From Alphaproteobacteria bacterium (GTDB lineage: Bacteria; Pseudomonadota; Alphaproteobacteria; CAAGCB01; CAG-977), in NCBI GenBank assembly GCA_900768465.1, contig CAAGCY010000006.1, forward strand, positions 1 to 64,000: DNA of 64,000 bases, written 5' to 3'. Each line of letters starts with the position of its first letter. The first letter of the stretch is position 1. The position numbers and the translations under genes were made by a program. Under the pieces are notes generated by a model that was not told the DNA's origin, ran no database searches, and worked only from the letters and a program-made list of their open reading frames with translations. Shown here piece after piece: positions 16,701 through 24,413 of the stretch.

Positions 16701-16824
16701 CGTTTGAAATTGTTTCCGCCGCGGCGGGCAGGGAAAACAACATCAAATTCGCCAGCAAACATTTGATTAAAACCGATTTGTAACGTGCGGACAATATGCC
16801 CGCTGCGGATTTTGACAATTTCAT
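13771..16824 (-). CDS. Autotransporter (type Va) with beta-helical passenger
   Basis: The 1017-residue protein has a long N-terminal signal region (LSKSAAGILSARYKSVLIKC, then a hydrophobic core ending PAAAE). The passenger shows short beta-helix-like turns (ISDGTFTGS, ILGGTLTNS, INGGKIEGT), and the C-terminal ~260 residues form an autotransporter barrel. The barrel is recognisable from QGAVWAQGLYN, alternating aromatic strands and a terminal strand ending MKINL. It is a paralogue of the 58662-62375 gene, with the same N-terminal block and barrel motifs such as VWAQGLYN/VAWVQGLFN and AYTDALGA. No protease triad is evident, so adhesion is more likely than secreted enzyme activity. Confidence 0.88.
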   Translation of the reverse strand: MKLSKSAAGILSARYKSVLIKCLLANLMLFSLPAAAETISNGTYEGKSLTSSDGSYLIEGGTFTDSELYADDYITISDGTFTGSYIGADNITILGGTLTNSRFDLYDDLIINGGKIEGTLSVYRSIDISIDSDAAVVNLTWDKTSASLPSSVAARSLNITGEHGISVSNTAFRSLTTSGKITANSNSFLGLFYGTGDYVYHIDGKTLHTASTDYFAPDQTRVADFSNANIVLNGDSVAGSGYYSMSSDVFVPMPPPVAGSLQPYSVDGQTAENAPLQLLRKKLTQDEIDTAINFIWNDVNNASSDDDLTDFTKAVFDILGISSPVTELKNDEAAFKQELTEHYAHFNYVLERAPGTNVIISNNSTFELNDNAKLINDSFSSDYGAGPASLPTGSITTFKAGNIGVKDSTVIANGNNELSARSGNVIFQNSTLKVAENAVLTFSSAGGALLLDSRSTLYLAGKMKGNVFSDADATVAFQSSNARLDGTLSGSANAVFNADYALSNLNRSNNFEFRNIAILDGKTLDIGTTALKAGKISGGTISAILTDAAKTTPIITAAAENVTIKLNMSAASSAQTTLYHITDGTGFKLGDYSTSRYAVSSRPFDAAEASKVGVLSNWSGGDLYILRLGGSTAPIIDDLENNGGIKVHPVIEKASQILDLDDKSLDSLTKEQLDALDKIDDLLAKFDRNPEKKYQILREVSPDLSKSVSMTDESTAKRIMHAVSSRFNTPVSRQISPYSRGGYYYRRMHGRSGGDFEAGQGAVWAQGLYNHAEQRGKEGFSSDSAGFAAGIEAYVSDAFKAGFGYSYAATSIDADRSDTDVYTHTGFAYAHYQPERFYTNFFAGVGHSSYEDTTKIAKLESDYQTNTISAQIAVGYAAPVLSPEAALRVINTHQKAYTDALGAELEAKSSVTATAVGGFRLSKRYRLRANAAASFVPELKAAVSYDFARSNQNRTAVLPNGASYVVETEKDKRFGVEAGAGFSFGFEKIGSLSLMYDGMFQGKLQSHSVLLNMKINL

Positions 16825-16909
16825 AAAAGACTTCTCCTCTTTTCAAGAAATCAGCGGCAAAACAGACAAGATTCTTCTTAACAACGTTACGCGTGTTTTC
16901 AAAATACGC

Positions 16910-16945
16910 AAAAAACAGCGGTATAACAATTATACTATAATACCG
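16910..16945 (-). terminator. Possible terminator after the degenerate-GGDEF gene
   Basis: On the minus strand CGGTAT and ATACCG (16945-16940 and 16924-16919) enclose an AT-rich loop, followed by CTGTTTTTT. The stem is short and the loop overlaps the promoter of the next gene, so it may instead be an AT-rich promoter feature. Confidence 0.35.
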
Positions 16946-16960
16946 TGTTTTGTTTTGCAA
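16932..16960 (-). promoter_or_regulatory. Promoter of autotransporter 1
   Basis: On the minus strand TTGCAA (16960-16955), a 17-base spacer and TAGTAT (16937-16932). A TATAAT at 16934-16929 with a 20-base spacer is the alternative -10. The start codon is about 105 bases downstream, leaving a long 5' leader. Confidence 0.5.
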
Positions 16961-16982
16961 GGTTTATTATTGCGGGTTTGTT

Positions 16983-18059
16983 TTATTCCGCGACGGCGAT
17001 ATTATTTTGACGGTCTTTGCTGGCGCGCAAGGCGTTGAAAGCGCGCAACAAAATCGTGTCGATTGTTTCGTCGTCCGCCGTTTTCGACGCAATGCTGATG
17101 CTGGTCGTGACGGAAATTTTGACGTCGTTGACGAACAAATCCGACTTCATTACTTCGTTGCGGATGCGTTCCGCGACAATGCGCGCGCCGTCCAGCGGCG
17201 TTTCGGGCAACAGCAGGGCAAATTCGATATCCGCCAATCGCCCCAGATAATCGGAATCGCGCGTCGAATTGCGGCAGGCGGTCACGGCAACTTTAATCGC
17301 TTCGTCGCCGAATGTCGAACCGTGTTCCGAATTCAACGCTTCAAAATGGTCGATGGTCATCAGCAAAACGGACAATTCGCGTTTGTATCGGCGTGCGCGC
17401 TTCATTTCCCGCGCCCCTTCCTCCAAGAACGTGCGGCGGTTCAAAACACCCGTGACGGGGTCGATGACGGTCATGTGACGCAATTCGTCTTCCAATTCTT
17501 TGCGCGGCGTGATGTCAAACCCGACGGAACGGATTTCGCACGCATTGCCGTCGGTGTCGTAAATGATGCGGTTCGTCCATGAAATCCAAACTTTCCGACC
17601 GTCTTTGCAGATGTTTTCGTTTTCGTTGTCAACGTACAGACGGGGGTTGTTTTTGATGCGTTCAATCAGATTCGTCATATTCTGTCCGTGCGAATCTTTG
17701 GCGGGCAGCAGCGTTCCCAGCAGGTTTTTGCCGATAAGTTCGTCCTTGTTTTCATAACCGAAAAATTCGACGCCGTAATCGTTGACGGATCGAATAACGC
17801 CGTCCTTGTCCATGCCCAAAATGATGCTTTTCGTCGTTTGGGACGAATACGGATCGTATTTGTGGTTATGCTCTTTGGTTAAATCCTCAAGGCTTTTTTT
17901 CGTTTTCAAAAGCTCGCCCTGCAATTCGATGATTCTATCCTTTTGTTCGGCGGCAAGGGCTTTCGCCTGCAGCCAGCGGAACACGAAATAAAACACGGCG
18001 ACCGACGCGACAGCGCCGAAAACCAGCAAAAAAGCAGAGAGATCTTCCAACTTAAACAT
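16983..18059 (-). CDS. PAS sensor with degenerate GGDEF domain, membrane-anchored
   Basis: The protein (358 residues) has one N-terminal membrane helix (about 8-30), a short coiled segment, a PAS domain (about 75-195, ending VGFDITPRKELEDEL) and a GGDEF-family domain (about 200-350, starting VIDPVTGVLNRRTF). The catalytic loop reads GRLADIEFALLLPE, so GGDEF is replaced by ADIEF. Loss of both glycines and the metal-binding Asp suggests it does not make cyclic-di-GMP and may instead bind a ligand or partner. No RxxD inhibitory site was identified with confidence. It is divergent from the suf operon. Confidence 0.82.
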   Translation of the reverse strand: MFKLEDLSAFLLVFGAVASVAVFYFVFRWLQAKALAAEQKDRIIELQGELLKTKKSLEDLTKEHNHKYDPYSSQTTKSIILGMDKDGVIRSVNDYGVEFFGYENKDELIGKNLLGTLLPAKDSHGQNMTNLIERIKNNPRLYVDNENENICKDGRKVWISWTNRIIYDTDGNACEIRSVGFDITPRKELEDELRHMTVIDPVTGVLNRRTFLEEGAREMKRARRYKRELSVLLMTIDHFEALNSEHGSTFGDEAIKVAVTACRNSTRDSDYLGRLADIEFALLLPETPLDGARIVAERIRNEVMKSDLFVNDVKISVTTSISIASKTADDETIDTILLRAFNALRASKDRQNNIAVAE

Positions 18060-18212
18060 TCAAAACCCTCGTTCAAATAACGTAACTTTTCAAGTTTACC
18101 CGTTTTTTCCCCCCTTGTAAAAATGTTTTTTTGGCGAAAACAGGTATTTAAAATTTTTTCCGAATGCTTTATATACAAAATCACAAGATATGTTTGCGCA
18201 GGGAAACAAGCT

Positions 18213-19661
18213 ATGGCAGAGGATAAAATTTCCGCTTTGGACGCCGTTTCGGGCGACGCGTACAAGTACGGCTTTGTCACCGATATCGAGGCGGAAACCG
18301 CCCCCAAAGGGCTGAACGAAGACATCATTCGCTTTATTTCGGCAAAAAAAGGCGAACCCGACTGGCTGTTGGATTTTCGGCTGAAAGCTTACCGCCATTG
18401 GATCGGGCTGACCGAACCGCGCTGGGCGAAAGTCGATTATCCGCCGATTGACTATCAGGACATTTATTATTACTCCGCCCCCAAATCCGCCAAAGAACCC
18501 AAGACTTTGGACGATGTCGATCCCGAACTGCTGAAAACGTACGACAAGCTGGGCGTTCCCCTGCATGAACGCGCGATGCTGGCGGGCGTGGCGGTCGACG
18601 CGGTGTTCGACAGCGTGTCCGTTGCGACGACTTTCCGCGAAAAACTGGCAAAACAAGGCATTATCTTTTGTTCGATTTCCGAAGCGGTCAAGGCTCATCC
18701 CGATTTGGTGCGCGAATACTTGGGGTCGGTCGTGCCGTACACGGACAACTTTTTCGCTTGTCTGAACGCGGCGGTGTTTTCCGACGGGACGTTCGTTTAT
18801 ATTCCCAAAGGCGTGCGCTGCCCGATGGAACTGTCAACTTATTTCCGCATCAATGCCAAAAAAACAGGACAGTTCGAGCGGACTTTGATTGTCGCCGACG
18901 ACGATTCTTATGTCAGTTATTTGGAGGGCTGCACCGCGCCCCAGCGCGACGAAAACCAACTGCACGCCGCGATTGTCGAAATCATTGTCAAAGACAGGGC
19001 AGAGGTCAAATACTCGACCGTTCAAAACTGGTTTCCCGGCGACAAAGACGGCAAAGGCGGCATTTACAACTTTGTGACCAAACGCGGATTGTGCGCGGGG
19101 TATAAATCAAAGCTGTCGTGGACGCAAGTCGAAACGGGTTCCGCCGTGACGTGGAAATATCCGTCCTGCGTGCTGAAAGGCGATTGTTCGACGGGCGAAT
19201 TCTACTCTGTCGCGATTACGAACAATTATCAACAGGCGGATACGGGAACCAAGATGATACACTTGGGCAAAAACACGTCGTCCACCATTATTTCAAAAGG
19301 CATTTCCGCGGGTCGGTCGCAAAACACTTACCGCGGACTGGTGCGCGTCGCGCCCGCCGCCGACAACGCCCGCAACTTTTCGCAATGCGACAGCTTGCTT
19401 ATCGGCGACAAATGCGGGGCGCACACGTTGCCCGTCATGGTTGACGGCAATCCGACCGCGTCCGTCGAACACGAAGCGACAACCTCTAAAATCAGCGAAG
19501 AACAGCTGTTCTACTGCCGTCAAAGGGGATTGGGCGCGGAAGAAGCGGTGTCCCTTATCGTCAACGGTTTTTGCAAGGATGTCATGCAAAAACTGCCTAT
19601 GGAATTTGCAATCGAAGCCACCCGTTTGGTCGCCGTAACGCTGGAAGGCAGCGTCGGTTAA
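18213..19661 (+). CDS. sufB: Fe-S cluster assembly scaffold SufB
   Basis: This 482-residue protein matches SufB over its full length: [29 protein letters not shown] near the start, the [19 protein letters not shown] block, the [16 protein letters not shown] strand and a C-terminal [19 protein letters not shown]. SufB forms SufBC2D and builds the cluster on sulfur from SufS. The ATG at 18213 is preferred to one at 18123 because AGGG precedes it and the family starts here. First gene of the operon; no IscR or SufR regulator gene is adjacent and no convincing IscR box was seen. Confidence 0.96.
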   Translation: MAEDKISALDAVSGDAYKYGFVTDIEAETAPKGLNEDIIRFISAKKGEPDWLLDFRLKAYRHWIGLTEPRWAKVDYPPIDYQDIYYYSAPKSAKEPKTLDDVDPELLKTYDKLGVPLHERAMLAGVAVDAVFDSVSVATTFREKLAKQGIIFCSISEAVKAHPDLVREYLGSVVPYTDNFFACLNAAVFSDGTFVYIPKGVRCPMELSTYFRINAKKTGQFERTLIVADDDSYVSYLEGCTAPQRDENQLHAAIVEIIVKDRAEVKYSTVQNWFPGDKDGKGGIYNFVTKRGLCAGYKSKLSWTQVETGSAVTWKYPSCVLKGDCSTGEFYSVAITNNYQQADTGTKMIHLGKNTSSTIISKGISAGRSQNTYRGLVRVAPAADNARNFSQCDSLLIGDKCGAHTLPVMVDGNPTASVEHEATTSKISEEQLFYCRQRGLGAEEAVSLIVNGFCKDVMQKLPMEFAIEATRLVAVTLEGSVG

Positions 19662-19678
19662 GAAAAGGAGTTTGAAAT

Positions 19679-20443
19679 ATGTCAGCTTGGCTGGAAATCA
19701 CGGATTTGCACGCGAACGTCGGCGACAAGCCGATTCTGAAAGGGCTTTCCCTGTCAATCAATGCGGGCGAAGTCCACGTCATCATGGGACCGAACGGTTC
19801 TGGCAAAAGCACGCTGTCAAACGTTTTGTGCGGCGATCCGCGCTATGAAGTAACCGCGGGGGCTGTTGCTTTTAAAGGGCGGGATTTGTTGACAATGAAC
19901 GTCGAAGAACGGGCGCGCGCGGGCATTTTTTTGGCTTTTCAAAATCCGATTGAAATTCCGGGCGTGTCGATGTCGACTTTTATGAAATACGCTTTGAACG
20001 CCAAGCGCAAGGCGGCGGGATTAAAAGAATACGATGCCGTCAGCTTTATGAAGCACATCAAGATTCGTGCGCAAGCCCTTGAAATCACGGATGAAATGTT
20101 AAAGCGTCCTGTCAATGTCGGTTTTTCGGGCGGGGAAAAGAAACGGCTGGAAACGTTCCAAATGGCGGTGCTTGAACCCGATTTCTGCATCTTGGACGAA
20201 ATGGATTCGGGGCTGGACGTGGATGCGGTCAAAGTCGCGGGCAACGGCGTTAAAATCATGCGGTCGCCCGAACGGTCGTTTTTGGTGATTTCCCACAACA
20301 TCGGATTTTTGCACGAACAAATCCGTCCCGACTATGTGCATATTCTGGTCAACGGGCGCGTTGTCGAAAACGGCGGGGCGGAGCTGTTGGACGAAGTGCG
20401 GGCTAACGGTTTCGCCCGCTTTCAAAAAGGGACGGCGGCATAA
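19679..20443 (+). CDS. sufC: Fe-S assembly ATPase SufC
   Basis: The 254-residue ABC-type ATPase without membrane domain has Walker A GPNGSGKS in the first 45 residues, signature FSGGEKKRLETFQMA and Walker B CILDEMDSGLDVDAVK. The DSGLD motif and the HNIGFLHEQIRPDYVHILVNGRVV C-terminus are specific to SufC. It drives shape change in the SufBC2D complex. AAAGGAG precedes the ATG after sufB, and its TAA overlaps the sufD ATG in TAATG. Confidence 0.96.
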   Translation: MSAWLEITDLHANVGDKPILKGLSLSINAGEVHVIMGPNGSGKSTLSNVLCGDPRYEVTAGAVAFKGRDLLTMNVEERARAGIFLAFQNPIEIPGVSMSTFMKYALNAKRKAAGLKEYDAVSFMKHIKIRAQALEITDEMLKRPVNVGFSGGEKKRLETFQMAVLEPDFCILDEMDSGLDVDAVKVAGNGVKIMRSPERSFLVISHNIGFLHEQIRPDYVHILVNGRVVENGGAELLDEVRANGFARFQKGTAA

Positions 20444-21165
20444 TGGCGGAACATTTGGAAAAAGCGGTCGAACTGACGCTGAAGCCGAACGAAACGCGGG
20501 TCGTTGTCGAAACGGCTTTGGCGGAAAATACGGCGGTTGTCGTCGGCGACGACGCGCACTTGGTTCATTACCGCTTGAGCGACGGCGCAAACAACGCGCT
20601 GACCGTCAAGCTGGGCAAAAACGCGTCGTATGATTTGGTAACCGTGCATCTGGGGTCGGGAAAGCTGTCCGTATACGCCGATTTGGCGGGCGAGGGCTGT
20701 TTTTGCCGCAGCGATGCCGTGTATGCTTTGAACGGTGACGAACGCGCGGAAATCAAGACCGACTTTCGCCACAACGCGGACAAAACAACGTCCCGCCAGC
20801 TGGTCAAAGGCGCGGTCGGCGGTCGTGCAAAGGCTGTGTTCGACGGCGGCATTTTGATTCCGTACAACAAAAAAGCGATTGACGGCGCGCAGCAGCACCG
20901 CGCTTTGCTGCTGTCGAAAACGGCGGAAGTCAAAGCCGTGCCGAAGCTGGAAATTTACGCGGACGACGTCAAGTGCGCGCACGGTTCCGCCATCGGCACG
21001 CTGAACAAAGACCAGCTGTTTTATTTGCAAACGCGCGGCATTGACGAAGCGCAGGCGCGCAGAATTCTGACGGCGGCTTTTTTGAACGAAGTGCTGGATA
21101 CGATGCGGATTCCCGAACTTCGCGACGAATGGGGACGGCTTATCGGGTTGAAAAATGACGATTGA
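20443..21165 (+). CDS. sufD: Short SufD subunit of the SufBCD complex
   Basis: The protein (240 residues) is only a little over half the length of E. coli SufD (423), and what is missing is the N-terminal region. The C-terminal core is intact: DVKCAHGSAIGTLNKDQLFYL and a TRGIDEAQARRILTAAFL helix match the SufB/SufD family. The start overlaps sufC by one base and the end overlaps sufS by 11 bases, so this is the true gene limit rather than a broken copy. Short SufD forms occur in some alphaproteobacteria; whether it still binds SufC fully is untested here. Confidence 0.88.
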   Translation: MAEHLEKAVELTLKPNETRVVVETALAENTAVVVGDDAHLVHYRLSDGANNALTVKLGKNASYDLVTVHLGSGKLSVYADLAGEGCFCRSDAVYALNGDERAEIKTDFRHNADKTTSRQLVKGAVGGRAKAVFDGGILIPYNKKAIDGAQQHRALLLSKTAEVKAVPKLEIYADDVKCAHGSAIGTLNKDQLFYLQTRGIDEAQARRILTAAFLNEVLDTMRIPELRDEWGRLIGLKNDD

Positions 21166-22375
21166 CATTCAAAAAATTCGGGCGGATTTTCCCGCTCTGG
21201 CTTTGACGGTTCACGGCAAGCCTTTGACGTTTCTGGATTCGGCGGCGTCGGCGCAAAAGCCGAAACAAGTCCTTGACGCGATGCGGTTTTGTTATGAAAA
21301 CGAATACGCGAACGTTCACCGCGGCATGTACGATTTGTCCGAAAAAGCGACGCTCAACTTTGAAAACGCCCGCAAAAAAGTGCAGCTGTTTTTAAACGCC
21401 GCGTCGGACAAGGAAATCGTGTTCACGCGCGGGGCGACGGACGCGCTGAACCTTGTCGCGTACACTTGGGGCGCGCAGAACTTGCGGGCGGGCGACGAGG
21501 TGTTGATTACGCAAGCCGAACACCATTCAAACATCGTGCCGTGGCAGATTTTGCAAAAGCGTATTCCTTTTACGCTGAAAGTTGCGCCCGTTTCGGATGA
21601 CGGCGCGCTGGACATGGACGCGTTCAAATCGTTGCTGAACGAAAAAACAAAACTGGTGTCCGTGGCGCATATCTCCAACGTTTTGGGAACGGTTTTCCCG
21701 ATAAAGGAAATCGCCAAGCTTGCCCATGCCGCGGGGGCGAAAGTCTTAATCGACGGCTGTCAGGGGGCGACTCATGTTCCCGTCGACATGCAGGACATCG
21801 ATTGCGACTTTTACGCTTTTTCGGGACACAAGCTTTACGGTCCGACGGGTATCGGCGTTCTGTACGGCAAACGCGCGGTTTTGGAAACGATGGAGCCGTT
21901 TGAAGGCGGCGGCGATATGATTAAATCGGTCGCTTTTTCGGGCAGCGTTTGGGCAGACGTTCCCGCGCGGTTTGAGGCGGGGACTCCCCCGATTATGCAG
22001 GCAATCGGCTTGGGCTTTGCGATTGATTATGTGCAAAATATCGGTATGGCAAACATCGCCGAACACGAAAAACGGCTGTGCGGATTGCTGCAAGACGGCG
22101 TTTTGTCCGTCGGCGGCACGACGCCAATCGGCACCGCGCCCGACAAAACGGGCTTGGTGAGCTTTGTAACCGACTTTGCCCACCCGCAGGATATCGCGAT
22201 GATTTTGGATCAGCAGGGTGTTGCCGTGCGCACGGGACACCATTGCGCCCAACCTTTGCATGAACGGTTCGGGCAGTCCGTATCCGTTCGGGCATCGCTG
22301 GGCGTCTATAATACGAAAGAGGATATTGAGAACTTTGTCGCCGCGCTCCATAAAGTTAAGCGGTTCTTCACTTAA
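21155..22375 (+). CDS. sufS: Cysteine desulfurase SufS
   Basis: The 406-residue class-V aminotransferase fold enzyme has the PLP lysine Lys226 in FSGHKLYGPTG and the catalytic Cys364 in RTGHHCAQPLHERFG. The short active-site loop is the SufS (group II) type. It releases sulfur from cysteine as an enzyme persulfide for SufB. SufS usually needs SufE or SufU to accept sulfur, and neither is in this operon. The 11-base overlap with sufD indicates tight coupling. Confidence 0.95.
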   Translation: MTIDIQKIRADFPALALTVHGKPLTFLDSAASAQKPKQVLDAMRFCYENEYANVHRGMYDLSEKATLNFENARKKVQLFLNAASDKEIVFTRGATDALNLVAYTWGAQNLRAGDEVLITQAEHHSNIVPWQILQKRIPFTLKVAPVSDDGALDMDAFKSLLNEKTKLVSVAHISNVLGTVFPIKEIAKLAHAAGAKVLIDGCQGATHVPVDMQDIDCDFYAFSGHKLYGPTGIGVLYGKRAVLETMEPFEGGGDMIKSVAFSGSVWADVPARFEAGTPPIMQAIGLGFAIDYVQNIGMANIAEHEKRLCGLLQDGVLSVGGTTPIGTAPDKTGLVSFVTDFAHPQDIAMILDQQGVAVRTGHHCAQPLHERFGQSVSVRASLGVYNTKEDIENFVAALHKVKRFFT

Positions 22376-22393
22376 CTTGAAAGGAGATTTGTT

Positions 22394-22531
22394 ATGATGA
22401 ACAAAGAACATTGCGGCTGCGGCAAAAAGGAAATGCCCAAGGATAAAAAATCCGATATGAATGAAAAAGCGTGCGAAACCAAAAAATCCGCCGCCGAAAA
22501 AGATGCCAAAGACGGCAAATCCTGCAATTAG
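22394..22531 (+). CDS. 45-residue Cys-containing charged protein in the suf operon
   Basis: Short ORF between sufS and the SufT-like gene. AAGGAG lies seven bases before ATGATG, which is a strong ribosome site. The product begins MMNKEHCGCGKKE, is about one-third Lys/Glu/Asp, holds Cys at 7, 9, 27 and 44 and ends GKSCN. It has no hydrophobic segment, so it is soluble and probably disordered until it binds metal or a partner. Position suggests a role in cluster or sulfur handling, but that is inference; no known family is recognised. A start at the second ATG is possible. Confidence 0.65.
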   Translation: MMNKEHCGCGKKEMPKDKKSDMNEKACETKKSAAEKDAKDGKSCN

Positions 22532-22628
22532 TCCGCAATGACTTCCAAAGGACGGGCGACAAAGAAACTGTTGAAAAAATGCAAATTTCGGTGCATAACA
22601 AAGTGAAGTTTTGAATGGAGCCCGTCCG

Positions 22629-23240
22629 ATGGATAAAAAAGATTCCGAAAACGAACAACAGACCGCCGAAACGGTCGCCAACGTTCCCGCCGTTATCGAG
22701 GAAGAACTGAAAAAGCTTCCCAAAGACTTTACGGGGACAATCGAAATTCCCATTAACGCCAATCCCGAAGCGGTCAGCAATTTTGCGAACGCCAATCCCG
22801 ACCAATCCATCAAAGACGAATTGTCCGAATTTGAATCCATTCTGTGGGGCGGAAACGCGCCCGCGGATATGCCCGTCGTGAACTACGGCGACGAATACGT
22901 CGTGGTCAAGGGCGAAGCTTTGCGGGACGGCGAAAAACAGGCGGACATCAAGGACATTATAGACGCAATCCGCACGGTGTCCGATCCCGAAATTATGATT
23001 AACGTCTATGATTTGGGCTTGATTTACCGCATGGACAGACTGGTCAACGGCGATGTCGAAATCGATATGACCGTGACCGCGCCGTCGTGTCCCGTGGCGG
23101 GATTGATGCCCAACCAAGTCGCCGAAGCCGTGTCCGCCGTTGCGGGCGTGGGCAAAGTGACGGTCAAGCTGGTTTGGGAACCCGCGTGGAGCGTCGACCG
23201 CTTGTCCGAAGAAGCCAAATTCGCGCTGGATTTGTCGTAA
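22629..23240 (+). CDS. sufT: SufT-like MIP18 (DUF59) protein with N-terminal extension
   Basis: 203 residues. The C-terminal half is a MIP18/DUF59 domain: IDAIRTVSDPEIMINVYDLGLIYRM, then MTVTAPSCPVAGLMPNQVAEAV with the conserved Cys, and VKLVWEPAW. In bacteria such proteins (SufT) assist maturation of Fe-S proteins. The first ~100 residues are acidic and low-complexity, with no recognised domain, so this is a longer-than-usual form. ATG 22629 has GGAG eight bases before it and is preferred to a TTG at 22611. The stop overlaps the next ATG in TAATG. Confidence 0.85.
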   Translation: MDKKDSENEQQTAETVANVPAVIEEELKKLPKDFTGTIEIPINANPEAVSNFANANPDQSIKDELSEFESILWGGNAPADMPVVNYGDEYVVVKGEALRDGEKQADIKDIIDAIRTVSDPEIMINVYDLGLIYRMDRLVNGDVEIDMTVTAPSCPVAGLMPNQVAEAVSAVAGVGKVTVKLVWEPAWSVDRLSEEAKFALDLS

Positions 23241-24382
23241 TGACAACCGAAAAGCGGATTGTTCAAATTATAGCTTTGCTGGTTGTCGGCGTAATGACGG
23301 TTTACACGCTGTTGTTGCGCTCCGCCATGTATAACGAGGACGGTTTCGTCCGTACCGACAACACGGCTTTGCGGATTGTCGGCGAAGACGCGGCAGGGGA
23401 TTACGCTTTGTTCCGCTTGCTGGAAAGTGCGCCGGAAAAAGCGTACGATTTTGCGGCGCAAACCGCGTATATTCATGAAAAAACACAGACGACGGGAAAA
23501 TTCGCCGCTTTTGCGTCGCCCGTCAAAGCCTTTATTGCCGTGCCGTTTCTGCCTTTGCCGTATACGGGATACTTCGATACGGTGTTTTTCTGGGGATTTT
23601 TTCTGTTCGGCGTTGCGCTGTACGCTTTGTTTCCTTTAAGGCTTGCCGTGCCGCTGCTTGCCGCTTTTCCCGCCGCGTTTTTGAATTTCGCGTTCGGGGA
23701 ATTCGGATTGTATGCCGCGGCGTGCGCCGTGCTGAGCTTGACGCTGGCGGACGAATGCCCGAAAAGGGCGGGGTTTTTCGGCGGATTGCTGGCGGCAGAG
23801 CCGCTGACGTTCGTTTTGATTCTGTTCGCTTTGGCGGTTGAAAAACAGAAAAAAGCGTTTGCCGTTGCGGCTTTGTTTGGCGGATTTTTGCTGGTTGCGG
23901 CGGGAATGCGCTACGGTTTCGGCGCTTATGCGGCGGCGTTTTCGGCGGCGTTTCAAGCGTTGCAAACCGTGCCGTGCCGCTTTTTGTCCTTGGCGGGCGT
24001 TGTGCTGTGCAGCGGGGCAAGCCCTTTTGCGGCATGGATTTTCCAAGCCGCCGTTTGCGTGTGGGTCGCTTTAACGGGCTATCGGCTGTTTTTCAAAAGT
24101 CCGCTTGCTTCCCGCGCGGTGAAAAACGCTTTTGTGTGCGCGGCGGCGGTGCTGATTTCGCCTTTTGCGACGGCGGGGGACGGCGCGCTTTTGTCCGCGG
24201 CGGTCGCTTTTTTGCTGTTTGATTCGGAGCGTCGGGGCTATTTGAAAGCGGACTTTCCTTTGTTTGTTTTGGCGTTCGGCGCGATTTTCTTTGACGGCAT
24301 GCTGGCGGCGGCGGTCGGAATGTCGGCGCAAACGGCGATTGCCGTTTTGTTGCCCCTTGCATGCAGGCGGCGCGCGTACTAA
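23240..24382 (+). CDS. GT87-like (DUF2029) polytopic membrane protein
   Basis: The 380-residue protein has about nine or ten hydrophobic segments. The layout matches GT87 polyprenyl-linked glycosyltransferases: a first helix, then a periplasmic loop with DYALFRLLESAPEKAYD carrying the likely catalytic Asp, PFLPLPYTGYFDTVFFW, and an FPAAFLNFAFGEFGLYAAACAVLSL block followed by GGLLAAEPLTF. GT87 members (for example PimE) use lipid-linked sugars in the periplasm. The ATG overlaps the SufT-like stop by one base, so it is read with the suf genes although function is unrelated. The sugar donor is unknown. Confidence 0.6.
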   Translation: MTTEKRIVQIIALLVVGVMTVYTLLLRSAMYNEDGFVRTDNTALRIVGEDAAGDYALFRLLESAPEKAYDFAAQTAYIHEKTQTTGKFAAFASPVKAFIAVPFLPLPYTGYFDTVFFWGFFLFGVALYALFPLRLAVPLLAAFPAAFLNFAFGEFGLYAAACAVLSLTLADECPKRAGFFGGLLAAEPLTFVLILFALAVEKQKKAFAVAALFGGFLLVAAGMRYGFGAYAAAFSAAFQALQTVPCRFLSLAGVVLCSGASPFAAWIFQAAVCVWVALTGYRLFFKSPLASRAVKNAFVCAAAVLISPFATAGDGALLSAAVAFLLFDSERRGYLKADFPLFVLAFGAIFFDGMLAAAVGMSAQTAIAVLLPLACRRRAY

Positions 24383-24413
24383 ATAACAGAAAGCAGAATA
24401 AAAGGAGTTTTCG

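Noticed and set aside
18060..18212. IscR or Fur box before sufB
   Set aside because: The leader is AT-rich but no convincing inverted repeat or -35/-10 pair with proper spacing was seen.
22538..22606. Second tiny ORF (22 codons) between the 45-codon gene and the SufT-like gene
   Set aside because: No ribosome site and no compositional sign of coding.
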